A DNA stretch of 29,845 nucleotides from CAYWMP01 sp964459445 (GTDB taxonomy: Bacteria; Desulfobacterota; DSM-4660; Desulfatiglandales; HGW-15): positions 1-29,845 of the forward strand of contig CAYWMP010000058.1 of assembly GCA_964459445.1 (NCBI GenBank), in the 5' to 3' direction. The notes below the pieces were generated by a model. That model worked only from the letters and a program-made list of their open reading frames with translations, searched no databases and had not been told where the DNA came from. A program made the translations under genes and the position numbers. Position 1 is the stretch's first letter. Each line of letters begins with the position of its first letter. Below are positions 10,036 to 17,947 of this stretch, piece after piece.

Positions 10036-10151
10036 TGGAATACTTTCCTCTAAATTCAAAGGACCACTTGCCCATCAGTCGTTCGTGCTATTGGACCCAT
10101 CGCATTTAGAATCTTATTAGAGGAACTGACGAGAAAGGTACTTAACCTAAG

Positions 10152-11306
10152 ATGAATCAAAAAATCATCAGATACATCTGGCTGCTATTAATCATCCTCT
10201 TTATCGTCATATGGATAAAAAGGGGAGAGATCTTCAGGTTTTTCCAACCCAGACCAAGCTCCGAATCCCTGGAATTCAATCAGCCGCGAAATCCCCAGGA
10301 GATAGGCCCCAGAATCGTCTCATCCGATGAAAAAATCAATATGGACATATTTGATCGGGTTCATCGCGCTGTGGTGAACATCGTCGCCACGACCCTGGGG
10401 GTCAATTTCTGGATGGAAGTCATACCCCGGGAGGGGCAAGGCTCAGGTGTCATTATCGACGGCAAGGGTTACATACTCACCAATAATCATGTCGTTGAAA
10501 GGGCCCAGAAGATTGTGGTCACCCTTTCGGACGGTAAGAAAATTCAAGCCAAACTTGTGGGTCGCGATCCCACCTCTGATCTGGCCGTTATCAAGATCCC
10601 CTCAAGGGACGTAGAGGCGACTGCGACGCTGGGCAATTCCGATCAGATTCATGTGGGTCAAAAGGCCATTGCCATTGGCAACCCCTTCGGCTTCTCCCAC
10701 ACGCTCACAACCGGAATCGTCAGCGCAGTAAATCGGGAAATCAGGACCAAAGAAGGGACCCAAATCAGTGGGTTGATCCAAACCGACGCGGCCATTAATC
10801 CGGGGAATTCCGGGGGCCCCCTCCTCAACTCGAATGGCGAAGTCATAGGTATTAACACGGCCATATTCAGCGTGTCCGGGGGGTATCAAGGCATTGGCTT
10901 TGCCATTCCCATAAACCGTGGCAAATCAATCGCCACACAGCTTATCGCTTCCGGCCGGGTCGAGCGGCCTTGGCTCGGCATTACAGGCGTTTCCATCAGC
11001 GCGGACCTATCGAGGGAATTGGGACTTGGCGTCGACGATGGGGTGTTGGTTGTGGAGGTGCTTCCGGGCAGTCCGGCCAATCAAGCCGGATTAAGGGGCG
11101 GCAATAGAGAAGCTATTGTCGGAAATATGAGGATTCTATTGGGCGGGGATGTTATCACATCTTTGAATGGTAAACAAATCAGGAACTGGAAGCATCTCGT
11201 TCAAATCCTGAGTGATCTCAGGGCGGGTGAAACCGCTTCGCTTCAGATCGTGCGAAATCTGGTGCCAATGGAGTTGGAGGTGTTGTTATCAGAAAGACCC
11301 GGTTAA
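10152..11306 (+). CDS. Membrane-anchored trypsin-like serine protease, HtrA/DegQ/DegS type
   Basis: 384 aa. An uncleaved N-terminal membrane helix (about 7-23) tethers a periplasmic S1C protease domain with an intact triad: H113 (TNNHVVE), D143 (SDLAVIKI) and S220 (PGNSGGPLL). A single PDZ domain follows (about 273-375, beginning RPWLGITG and with GSPANQAGLRGGD-like features). One PDZ plus a membrane anchor is the DegS/HtrA2 layout rather than the two-PDZ DegP/DegQ layout, so a regulatory or envelope quality-control role is likely. The PDZ contains a small insertion (GGNREAIVGNMRILLGGD) before its second half. The ribosome site before the ATG is weak. Divergent to the TolC-like gene; ends at a long inverted repeat. 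Confidence 0.93.
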   Translation: MNQKIIRYIWLLLIILFIVIWIKRGEIFRFFQPRPSSESLEFNQPRNPQEIGPRIVSSDEKINMDIFDRVHRAVVNIVATTLGVNFWMEVIPREGQGSGVIIDGKGYILTNNHVVERAQKIVVTLSDGKKIQAKLVGRDPTSDLAVIKIPSRDVEATATLGNSDQIHVGQKAIAIGNPFGFSHTLTTGIVSAVNREIRTKEGTQISGLIQTDAAINPGNSGGPLLNSNGEVIGINTAIFSVSGGYQGIGFAIPINRGKSIATQLIASGRVERPWLGITGVSISADLSRELGLGVDDGVLVVEVLPGSPANQAGLRGGNREAIVGNMRILLGGDVITSLNGKQIRNWKHLVQILSDLRAGETASLQIVRNLVPMELEVLLSERPG

Positions 11307-11315
11307 TTGAATATT

Positions 11316-11391
11316 GACGATTGAAAAATGAATATTGAAAAGCGTTTCAGAAAACCAACTGACAATATTCACTATTCAATATTCAATCGTC
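11316..11391. terminator. Long imperfect inverted repeat between convergent genes
   Basis: Left arm 11316-11337 (GACGATTGAAAAATGAATAT plus TG) and right arm 11363-11391 are approximate reverse complements, with a few extra bases in the right arm. It begins just after the protease stop (11306) and ends at the stop codon of the convergent small gene (11390), so a transcript from either side would form a stem of about 20 pairs. It lacks a long U-run and has low GC, so it may be a repeat element that happens to serve as a bidirectional end signal. Confidence 0.45.
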
Positions 11392-11692
11392 ATTCTGACT
11401 CATGTCCGAGTATTATCATCCTCTGCCTGGCCGCCTCATTTCTCTTCGCTTCCCATTCATCCCAGTCGTTTTTCAGCAGAGCCATCTCTTCGTCAAGCTC
11501 GGATATCCTGGCGCCGTTTCCATTCTCATTGGAGGAAGAAAGCTCGGTTCGCTGTTTTTTAAGATCCCTGACCTTTTCCTTGATGGCGCGCAGGGCGTTT
11601 AGGGCCTCCATTTCTTCTTCAGAGGGCACGTCCACACCCTTGCAGAGTTGGGTACATGCATCTTGATTTTCTGTATCGCCGTTTTTGCCCAT
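11390..11692 (-). CDS. Hypothetical small coiled-coil protein
   Basis: 100 aa from the ATG at 11692, which has AAGGGA five bases upstream; the frame could extend to an ATG at 11731 (113 aa) with a poorer ribosome site. The protein is very charged. Two cysteines lie near the N-terminus (DACTQLCKG), followed by a predicted helical coiled coil from about residue 25 to 90 with alternating acidic and basic residues. There is no signal peptide or membrane segment. I do not recognise the family and assign no function. It is isolated: convergent with the protease gene and followed upstream by a repeat-rich spacer. Confidence 0.6.
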   Translation of the reverse strand: MGKNGDTENQDACTQLCKGVDVPSEEEMEALNALRAIKEKVRDLKKQRTELSSSNENGNGARISELDEEMALLKNDWDEWEAKRNEAARQRMIILGHESE

Positions 11693-11775
11693 AATATCCC
11701 TTCTTTCCATGATTACATTGCGAAGCTCCATCTCAAAATGACGAAGAGTATTTAGCGCAATTGCCTAGGCGAAGC

Positions 11776-11866
11776 GATGCTGGTTATTAGATGCTCGATA
11801 CTAGATAAAACAAAGAAATACCATTCCTTTTTACATCCCAGCATCCAGGAACCAGCATCTAGTATC
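11776..11866. repeat. Inverted simple-word repeat (GATGCTGG / GATACTAGAT)
   Basis: GATACTAGAT (11797-11806) and ATCTAGTATC (11857-11866) are perfect reverse complements. GATGCTGGTT (from 11776) has its reverse complement AACCAGCATC next to the right arm. The arms enclose about 50 bases. This lies in the 560-base gene-free stretch 11732-12297; the rest of that stretch is AT-rich and shows nothing else up to the element at 12078. Confidence 0.55.
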
Positions 11867-12077
11867 TGTTCGCAAATCTCACTGCAGCACGCAAATTATT
11901 AGGGCAGCAACTTATATTGACACCTTGTGCGGCATCTCAAAAATAATCAATATTTTCCGGATATGCCGTATATTATAGCTTAGTTACCCATCCCCTGTTG
12001 TCAAGCCATTGATCCAATAGGCCCACCATCATCTACATCAGGATATTACAGCCCAATCAATTTTCTATACACTATCT

Positions 12078-12201
12078 CTGATCACCAGCAAGGTATTAGA
12101 TGATAGGCGCCAAGGAGCGACGAGCGAGGCGTATGGATCAATACGCCGCAGGGAGGAGCGATCGAAGGCAACGACACAGATGATACCTTGATGGTGATCA
12201 G
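12078..12201. repeat. Nested inverted-repeat element (candidate structured RNA or miniature element)
   Basis: Outer arms CTGATCACCAGCAAGGTA (12078-12095) and TACCTTGATGGTGATCAG (12184-12201) pair over 18 positions with one mismatch. Inside, GGCGTAT-GGATCA-ATACGCC (12128-12147) is a perfect 7-base stem with a 6-base loop. The word GATGAT flanks the interior on both sides. The interior is rich in GGAGCGA/GAGCGAG direct repeats. It ends 17 bases before the Rrf2 promoter, outside any coding region. It could be a mobile REP/MITE-like unit or a structured transcript. Confidence 0.6.
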
Positions 12202-12217
12202 GGGTGGGGAAAACGCC

Positions 12218-12246
12218 TTGACACTCATCCATCCTCTTTCTACTAT
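12218..12246 (+). promoter_or_regulatory. Promoter of the Rrf2 regulator / hydrolase unit
   Basis: TTGACA (12218-12223), 17-base spacer, TACTAT (12241-12246); transcription would start near 12253, giving a leader of about 45 bases before the ATG at 12298. Rrf2 regulators commonly repress their own promoter, so an operator is expected over or just after the -10, but I cannot define one. Confidence 0.65.
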
Positions 12247-12297
12247 GCTTAACCTACCCCAATCGGTGCATAAAAAACAGGGACAAGAGGACGCATT

Positions 12298-12711
12298 ATG
12301 AAACTATCCACCAGAGGTCGATATGGAACACGCCTCATGCTTGAACTCTCGAAGAACTACGGGAATGGTCCAATCAGCATGAGTGACATCTCTCGAAACC
12401 AGGATATCCCCCATAAGTATCTTGAACAAATCATTATCCCGCTAAAAAAGGCAGACCTGATTCAAAGCTTCCGGGGGTCCAAAGGCGGTCATTCGCTTTC
12501 AAGGGATCCATCGCAAATTAGTCTGTGGGATGTCCTCATTCATTTGGAGACAAACCTCATGCTGGTAGATTGTGTGGGCGATCAGAATGCCTGCGAACAT
12601 TCGGGCGAATGTCCCGTACGCCCCGTCTGGGGAAAGGCCCATGCGGCCATGGCGAATGTGTTCAAAGAAACAAGCCTCGAAGACGTGCTTGCATCAAAAA
12701 AGCAACCCTGA
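12298..12711 (+). CDS. Rrf2-family transcriptional regulator, probable Fe-S sensor
   Basis: 137 aa, the usual Rrf2 length. It opens with MKLSTRGRYGTRLMLEL and has the winged helix-turn-helix (about 25-65, ISMSDISRNQDIPHKYLEQII then RGSKGGHSL wing). Three cysteines in the C-terminal loop (DCVGDQNACEHSGEC) match the IscR-type arrangement that holds a 2Fe-2S cluster. Spacing is C-x6-C-x5-C. It probably senses redox, Fe-S, NO or sulfur status and controls its own unit. AGAGGA lies eight bases before the ATG and a good promoter precedes it. The hydrolase gene follows after 70 bases on the same strand. Confidence 0.92.
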   Translation: MKLSTRGRYGTRLMLELSKNYGNGPISMSDISRNQDIPHKYLEQIIIPLKKADLIQSFRGSKGGHSLSRDPSQISLWDVLIHLETNLMLVDCVGDQNACEHSGECPVRPVWGKAHAAMANVFKETSLEDVLASKKQP

Positions 12712-12781
12712 AAAGCGGCTTGATAGAAATTGAGATCATAAATGACCTCAAAAAAACAATTGAATATGAGGACAATTTGAA

Positions 12782-13441
12782 ATGAAAATTATCGATGAAC
12801 TTCATGCCTTTATTTGGGCCAGCGCAACTGCCAACAATTGTAATTCCTTTTTCATAAACCACGACAAAAAAATCCTTATTGATCCGGGACACCGACACCT
12901 CTTTGGGCATGTCACTGATGAGCTCGCCGAACTGTCACTGACACCCGATCAGATCGATGTTGTTATTATCACCCATGGTCATCCGGATCACATAGAGGGC
13001 CTCAGCGATTTCGTGGGTACATCGACTTTGATTGCAATATCTGAGGCCGAAATGGCCTTTATCAAAAAAACCGCCCCTCATTATGGTGAAGCCTTGGGGG
13101 TATCCAATTTTGAACCGGATATCCTATTGCAGGAAGGAGACCTTGAGATTGGAGATTTACACTTCGAGGTCATCCATGCGCCCGGCCATTCGCCGGGATC
13201 TGTTTGCCTTTACTGGCCTGAAAACAAGGTCCTGATTACCGGCGACGTAGTGTTCAACCAGGGCATCGGCAGGACCGATTTGCCCGGAGGAAGCGGCGAA
13301 CAGTTAAAGGACAGCATCAGGAGACTATCCAAACTGGATGTGGAGTACCTCCTGCCCGGGCATGGTGATATCGTCCGCGGCAGAGACGCGGTCAAAGGAA
13401 ATTTTGAGGGGATTGAGAGTTATTGGTTTGCATACCTTTAA
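12782..13441 (+). CDS. Metallo-beta-lactamase-fold hydrolase
   Basis: 219 aa. The binuclear metal site is intact: THGHPDH (HxHxDH motif, about 64-70), APGHSPGS (third histidine), TGDVVF (bridging aspartate) and LPGHG (last histidine). The layout and the IGRTDLPGG segment resemble glyoxalase-II/persulfide-dioxygenase-like hydrolases, but the substrate cannot be read from sequence. It sits 70 bases after the Rrf2 regulator on the same strand, so redox or sulfur-linked control is a reasonable inference. AGGA about ten bases before the ATG is the likely ribosome site. Confidence 0.9.
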   Translation: MKIIDELHAFIWASATANNCNSFFINHDKKILIDPGHRHLFGHVTDELAELSLTPDQIDVVIITHGHPDHIEGLSDFVGTSTLIAISEAEMAFIKKTAPHYGEALGVSNFEPDILLQEGDLEIGDLHFEVIHAPGHSPGSVCLYWPENKVLITGDVVFNQGIGRTDLPGGSGEQLKDSIRRLSKLDVEYLLPGHGDIVRGRDAVKGNFEGIESYWFAYL

Positions 13442-13578
13442 ATGAAAGGTACAAGGCTTAAGGCTTAAGGCTCAAGGTTTACAGACCGTTACGGGTTGCG
13501 TGTAGCGCGTTTAAGAATGCTTAATCTCCATATTGAACCCCGAACCCGAAACTCGGAACTCGCAACATGGATTGAACC
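13442..13578. repeat. Short spacer of tandem simple words
   Basis: Contains AAGGCTTAAGGCTTAAGGCT (tandem AAGGCTT units, about 13451-13470) and a CCCGAACCCGAAACTCGGAA string (about 13540-13558). These belong to the same style of repetitive spacer seen elsewhere in the window. No promoter is obvious. Confidence 0.5.
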
Positions 13579-14535
13579 ATGACCGATTCCCAACCATCGA
13601 ATCCATTGTCAATCGACTTCGATCTTCGGCAGCTTGAAATATTCTTAAAAGTCGTAGATTTGGGAAGCTTTTCAAAGGCGGCCGATGCAGTCTATCTGGC
13701 CCAGGCTTCGGTGAGCGAACGGATCGCCACCCTTGAGAAAATGGTTGGGACTAAACTTCTGGATCGTTTGGGCAGACAGGTCGTACCCACCAAGGCCGGC
13801 GAACTGCTCTATAAACACGCTGTTCTGCTCCTGGAAATGAAAAAAACAGCCTGTCTTGAGATGCAGGAATTCCTCGGATTGAGGCGTGGTGAAATACTCA
13901 TGGGTGGGAGTACCATCCCCGGCAACTTCATCCTACCTGCGGTCCTGGGGCGTTTCCATGGAGAATACCCCTTTGTGTCCGTCAATCTGATCATTGCCGA
14001 TACGAGTGATATTGAGACCCGTGTCTTGGATGGTGGGCTGGAACTGGGTGTCGTAGGCTCCAAGTGTTCGAATAAGGCTCTGGTCCAGCATGAAGTATGG
14101 AAAGATGAATTGGTCCTGGCCGTGCCCGATCAACACCGCTGGGCAGAAAAAAAGGCAGTATCGATCCAAGAGCTTTTTGAAGAACCCTTCATCATGCGTG
14201 AAATCGGATCAGGCACTCTCCGGATTATGGAGGAGTATCTTCAATCCTCCGGATCAAAAACAAAGCCCTCGCTTAATATCGTGGGACGATTCGGTACCTC
14301 TACCGCTGTGAAAGAAGGCATAAAAGCGGGCTTGGGGATATCCATCCTTTCCTCCAGGGCCGTTGATACAGAACTGAAGGCCGGGATGCTCAAGGCCCTG
14401 AAGGTGAAAGATATCCCTATGTTTCGCAGGTTCTATTTGATTCGAGATAAAAGAAGAATCGCTTCACCCCTATGTCAGGCCCTTTTTCAATTCCTATGGG
14501 CTGATGCCAAGGCATCCAATAATGGGTCGGTTTAA
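13579..14535 (+). CDS. LysR-family transcriptional regulator
   Basis: 318 aa. An N-terminal winged helix-turn-helix (about 15-75: FDLRQLEIFLKVVDLGSFSKAAD then QASVSERIATLEKMVGTKLLDR) is followed by a periplasmic-binding-like effector domain (about 100-310) starting GEILMGGSTIPGNFILP. That form resembles the CysB/CysL-like branch, including regulators linked to sulfur or selenium metabolism in anaerobic delta-proteobacteria; this is a similarity call and the effector is unknown. The ATG has no clear Shine-Dalgarno sequence. It converges on the URO-D gene with a 28-base gap and no visible terminator. Confidence 0.92.
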   Translation: MTDSQPSNPLSIDFDLRQLEIFLKVVDLGSFSKAADAVYLAQASVSERIATLEKMVGTKLLDRLGRQVVPTKAGELLYKHAVLLLEMKKTACLEMQEFLGLRRGEILMGGSTIPGNFILPAVLGRFHGEYPFVSVNLIIADTSDIETRVLDGGLELGVVGSKCSNKALVQHEVWKDELVLAVPDQHRWAEKKAVSIQELFEEPFIMREIGSGTLRIMEEYLQSSGSKTKPSLNIVGRFGTSTAVKEGIKAGLGISILSSRAVDTELKAGMLKALKVKDIPMFRRFYLIRDKRRIASPLCQALFQFLWADAKASNNGSV

Positions 14536-14563
14536 CAGTTCGCCCCATCATTCCACCTCCTAC

Positions 14564-15637
14564 TCAGATGTGAATGGGGTAAGATCCGTATTGTAAAGCT
14601 GCCTTCCTCATCGCCATATAATTTTCAAATTTTGCCCAGTCCGGAACGGAATTTCCCGCCCCAAGGCAATATCCGCCACCTGGCGCCACCTTCTCAATCA
14701 GTTCTTTGACGCAATCTTCGACCTCATCCGGGCTCCCGCTTCGTAAAAGTTCGTTGGCGACGTTTCCCGCCAGGCAGAGCCGGTCACCGTACAATTCCTT
14801 GACCTCTATGATGTCCATACAGGTGGGATCAATGGGCTGCAAAACATCCACACCGATATCGATAATATCTTCCATAAGGGGCATGAGGTGCCCATCCGAA
14901 TGCATAAAAAAAAGACGATTGTTCTTATGACACCGCTCAGCCATTTCCCGATACCAGGGGAAAACATGGTCCCGAAACGCCTGGGGAGAAATCATGGGGC
15001 CGGTGCCGAAGGCCAAATCATCGACCACCCAAACGGCCTCGATAAAGGGCAATTCGAATATCTCTTCTAATGCCTGAAACTGGATTTCAGCAACCTTGCG
15101 AAAAACGTCGGCGACCAACTGTTCGTCCATGATCAAAGACAAAGCGAAATGGTTAAACCCCATAAGCATCCATGTCAGGGTGAAGACCTTACCCGAAACC
15201 GCGATAACTTTCATACCTTCGGGCAAAAGGTTTTCGACCCTATGAAAACTACTGAAATCCAACTCAGCTGCAACTTCCCAGGGAAACTTTTCAAAATCAG
15301 CCCGGGTTTTGATAAAGCTATGGGTTTCCAGGTTCCATGCATCATTCTCTTCAGCATCAGGTTTATTTTTGAGCATCGTATCTCGTATCACTTTGGAGAT
15401 CTTTGACTCCTGCGTGACTTTTCCCGGCGTCATCATCCCCACAGTCAGAGGTATATAATCGTATCCGGCCTTGGCCCAGAATTCGACCTGGGATTCAAGA
15501 TCATCTGGCACGATCTCCCGACCTAAAAATTGACTCTGGATGGGGTACTCGATAAGCACCTCACAAAGGGGCACCCTGTCCGGTTCCTCATGGCGAACGG
15601 TTGTCCTTATTCGCTCAAAATCAGGTTTTGGATCCAT
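14564..15637 (-). CDS. Uroporphyrinogen decarboxylase (URO-D) family protein, probable corrinoid-type methyltransferase
   Basis: 357 aa. The URO-D fold is recognisable throughout: RIRTTVRHEEPDRVP at the start, a central WVVDDLAFGTGPMISP segment, then FFMHSDGHLMP, GVDVLQPIDP and LCLAGNV near the C-terminus. True HemE has conserved arginines and aspartate at its N-terminus that are not seen here; the HSDG motif is typical of the MtaA/MtbA/CmuA-like relatives that move methyl groups with corrinoid proteins in anaerobes. No corrinoid protein gene adjoins it, so the substrate is unknown. The ATG at 15637 has AGGAG six to seven bases upstream. Confidence 0.88.
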   Translation of the reverse strand: MDPKPDFERIRTTVRHEEPDRVPLCEVLIEYPIQSQFLGREIVPDDLESQVEFWAKAGYDYIPLTVGMMTPGKVTQESKISKVIRDTMLKNKPDAEENDAWNLETHSFIKTRADFEKFPWEVAAELDFSSFHRVENLLPEGMKVIAVSGKVFTLTWMLMGFNHFALSLIMDEQLVADVFRKVAEIQFQALEEIFELPFIEAVWVVDDLAFGTGPMISPQAFRDHVFPWYREMAERCHKNNRLFFMHSDGHLMPLMEDIIDIGVDVLQPIDPTCMDIIEVKELYGDRLCLAGNVANELLRSGSPDEVEDCVKELIEKVAPGGGYCLGAGNSVPDWAKFENYMAMRKAALQYGSYPIHI

Positions 15638-15723
15638 GCATGGCTCCTTTCATAAAGGCCAACCTTGAAAAACTGCAGGCTAAGCTTCAAAAGTATCATC
15701 TGAAAATAGTTTATCCGCAGACA

Positions 15724-15747
15724 TGCCCGCCAGAAGTATGGCGGGCA
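15724..15747. repeat. Perfect hairpin TGCCCGCCA...TGGCGGGCA
   Basis: TGCCCGCCA (15724-15732), loop GAAGTA, TGGCGGGCA (15739-15747): nine perfect pairs. It lies in the 528-base gene-free stretch 15638-16165 upstream of the URO-D gene, with no T-run after it. Confidence 0.6.
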
Positions 15748-15850
15748 AACGCACACCTTTAGTCCGGCCGACCTGGCCGAAGTCAATTGCAACTAGATGT
15801 TCTCTCACAGAGTTCCCAAAGGCGCGGAGGCAAATCAGATTGCTTAGTTT

Positions 15851-15889
15851 GCCTGCAACGCAGGCCTCAATCCCAAATATGGGATTGAG
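15851..15889. repeat. Two adjacent perfect hairpins
   Basis: GCCTGC-AAC-GCAGGC (15851-15865) is followed immediately by CTCAATCCCA-AATA-TGGGATTGAG (15866-15889), ten perfect pairs with a four-base loop. No U-run follows on either strand. Further along, 16040-16085 carries a GAGCGATCCTGAGCGAAGTC-type word, a common intergenic repeat in environmental genomes. I see no gene in 15638-16165. Confidence 0.55.
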
Positions 15890-16165
15890 AGCGGGAAGAG
15901 GTTCTTGGGAAAAAAGAAATCTTTCATTTTTCCTGTGAAACCCTTCCCCAACAATACTAAGCAATCAAATTCTCAATTTAAATCTGCGTGCTTGTCTGCC
16001 CCTGGCGGATCAGTCTGTGCTTGCCGGGCCATAGCTTTAGCGACGGCTGGTCAGTCGAGCGATCCTGAGCGAAGTCGAAGGGGAGCGGGCGGCTAATAAA
16101 AAACTCTTCATTCGTTTTCATTAAGACCCTGATCCCGACCATAACCTAGGGTCGCTAGGTCACGA

Positions 16166-16720
16166 CTAGCTGAGCTTGACAGCTGTGCCGTACACCAAGA
16201 GTTCAGCCGTGCTTCCAATGACACTCGTCGTCATATAACGCACATTGATGACGGCATCGGCCCCCATTTCCACCGCTTTGGCCGTCATCCTCGCGGTAGC
16301 GGTTGACCGGGCACTCCTCATCATCTCGGTGTATTCGGTCAATTCACCTCCGAGGATAAGCCTGACTATGGCAGACAGGTCTTTGCCAAGCCACACGGCA
16401 AATACCGTGTGTCCCTGGACCAGTCCGAGAATCTCGGTGATTTCTTTCCCGGGCACTACGTCTGAGTTCAAAAGCAGAAACCCGCGATCATCCTCTTCTG
16501 GCGGCGCCTCTTCTCCCGATGTCTTGTATGCCCTTTGCTCCAGCGCTAAAGTCCCTAGCACTAAAAGGATGCCCCCCAGAATACAGAAAACCGCGATCCT
16601 CAACCACCAGGGCACGACCGGATTATCGGCAACCATTACGTACCAAGGCAACCCGACAAATACCGCGGTAAAAAGCCCGAGCACGAAGGCAATTGAACCA
16701 ATATGTCGAAGTGCTTTCAT
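16166..16720 (-). CDS. Membrane protein with YbjQ/DUF74 (UPF0145) domain
   Basis: 184 aa. Two N-terminal membrane helices (about 8-30 and 38-62) carry a cytoplasmic YbjQ-type domain (about 83-184). Signatures of that domain are present: PGKEITEILGLVQG, LGGELTEYTEMM, a long helix ARSTATARMTAKAVEMGADAVINVRYMTTS and the ending ELLVYGTAVKL. YbjQ proteins are pentameric beta-barrel-like domains of unknown function, sometimes called heavy-metal-binding without firm proof. AAGGAG five bases before the ATG supports the start. It is a single gene. Confidence 0.88.
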   Translation of the reverse strand: MKALRHIGSIAFVLGLFTAVFVGLPWYVMVADNPVVPWWLRIAVFCILGGILLVLGTLALEQRAYKTSGEEAPPEEDDRGFLLLNSDVVPGKEITEILGLVQGHTVFAVWLGKDLSAIVRLILGGELTEYTEMMRSARSTATARMTAKAVEMGADAVINVRYMTTSVIGSTAELLVYGTAVKLS

Positions 16721-16776
16721 GGCTTCTCCTTTTTACCCTAACATAAGAGAAATTCTAAGATTCAGTCATCGGCCAA

Positions 16777-16827
16777 AAAGGGGTAGAATAGAGCGCTGGT
16801 ACTGGAAACTCTCTACTTTACCCCTTT
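16777..16827 (-). terminator. Rho-independent terminator after the PilZ membrane gene
   Basis: Arms AAAGGGGTAGAATAGAG (16777-16793) and CTCTACTTTACCCCTTT (16811-16827) pair over 17 positions with one G-U pair and one mismatch. On the minus strand the stem ends CTACCCC followed by TTTTT (16775-16779). It lies 47 bases after the stop at 16874, so it ends that transcript before the YbjQ gene. Confidence 0.7.
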
Positions 16828-16873
16828 CAGTTGTTAACGCAGATGTTATTTCTATTTGTTCAACCTGAGTCCT

Positions 16874-17947
16874 CTATGCCAAACAAATACCCATCCCTGT
16901 TGAATTGCTCCAAGCAACCTTTCCAACACCAGTCAACCGCCTATTTGCTGAAGGTTCAATTCTGAAATCGAATAGTTCTTGTCTAGGAAGTGGCGAATTA
17001 TTTTTGATGAAAAGGCCGTTCTTGCTGAAGTTTAAGACTTTTCCTTCGTACTCCTTTCCTTTATGAGTAAAATACACTGGTGTAGGTTTGCACTTTTTTC
17101 TATGAAACTCTCTATTCTCAAGGTGAACGATTTTACTTTTCTTTGCCTTAATTCGCTCATAAGCTCGATTCCACATACGGTACTGTGCATCTTGGGAAAA
17201 GGGTATATTTAGAAGCTCCTTGTTGTGCCTGAATGTGAGAATAATATTGTACGTGTAATACGCTATAGCTATTATGATAAAGGCGTAAAAAGGGAGCACT
17301 TCGACGGCATGCCATGAATACTTTGGAGATGAGATGATGTCAGCTATAAAAGATATCGTAAAAAGCAAAGCAAGAACGAAATATATCGTTGTCATATATG
17401 TGATGAATCGAAGTATTCTAGAGTAGAATCCACCTTTATAAGGTGATTCTAAATCACATTGTTCATGCTCACAATATATTCTCTGCCAGTATGAGTATGG
17501 ACGCCATCTGTTGAGATAATTGCGAAATGAACTTTCGGTAAATCGATCTAATAACCATTTATCTTTCCTCATTTCCCGGTATAGCTTCTCATAGTTAAAA
17601 TCGTAAACTTCGATATCTGGAGATGGATCAGGTACAACCTTATAGTGTTCCAAAAGCCTTAGATATGAAGATATTCTAAATAGGGACCTGCTCTTATAAA
17701 TAATAATCCAAGAAAGATAGGGGAAAAGTATGGGTATAATGCTAGAGAGCCCAACAAACACTGCTATCATTTTGTAATTCACGCTTCCGTCTTCATAGAT
17801 TGCAGTGAAAGGACTGCTAGCATTATAGAAAGCAATTAGAATCGAAGACATTGCTGTAAAGAGCGCAATTGCTATCTTGAGTAGATCAATCTGGCATTTC
17901 TTCAAATCCATCATCTCCGTCGACAAATCTGATGCCCTGGCTTTCAT
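16874..17947 (-). CDS. Four-helix membrane protein with C-terminal PilZ domain
   Basis: 357 aa. Four membrane helices (about 22-42, 58-84, 180-206, 217-240) in two pairs are separated by a cytoplasmic stretch rich in Y, W and R (85-178). A cytoplasmic PilZ domain (about 278-357) follows, with both c-di-GMP contacts: RxxxR (R279...R283 in REFHRK) and NxSxxG (NFSKNG, 306-311). The domain ends at GMGICLA, where PilZ normally ends, so it is not truncated. It likely binds cyclic di-GMP and transmits it to a membrane process; the membrane part is not a family I recognise. AAAGGA precedes the ATG at good spacing. The gene is more AT-rich than its neighbours. Confidence 0.8.
   Translation of the reverse strand: MKARASDLSTEMMDLKKCQIDLLKIAIALFTAMSSILIAFYNASSPFTAIYEDGSVNYKMIAVFVGLSSIIPILFPYLSWIIIYKSRSLFRISSYLRLLEHYKVVPDPSPDIEVYDFNYEKLYREMRKDKWLLDRFTESSFRNYLNRWRPYSYWQRIYCEHEQCDLESPYKGGFYSRILRFITYMTTIYFVLALLFTISFIADIISSPKYSWHAVEVLPFYAFIIIAIAYYTYNIILTFRHNKELLNIPFSQDAQYRMWNRAYERIKAKKSKIVHLENREFHRKKCKPTPVYFTHKGKEYEGKVLNFSKNGLFIKNNSPLPRQELFDFRIEPSANRRLTGVGKVAWSNSTGMGICLA

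Noticed and set aside
15905..16096. 63-codon plus-strand frame
   Set aside because: It overlaps hairpin and repeat sequence, with no ribosome site or domain.
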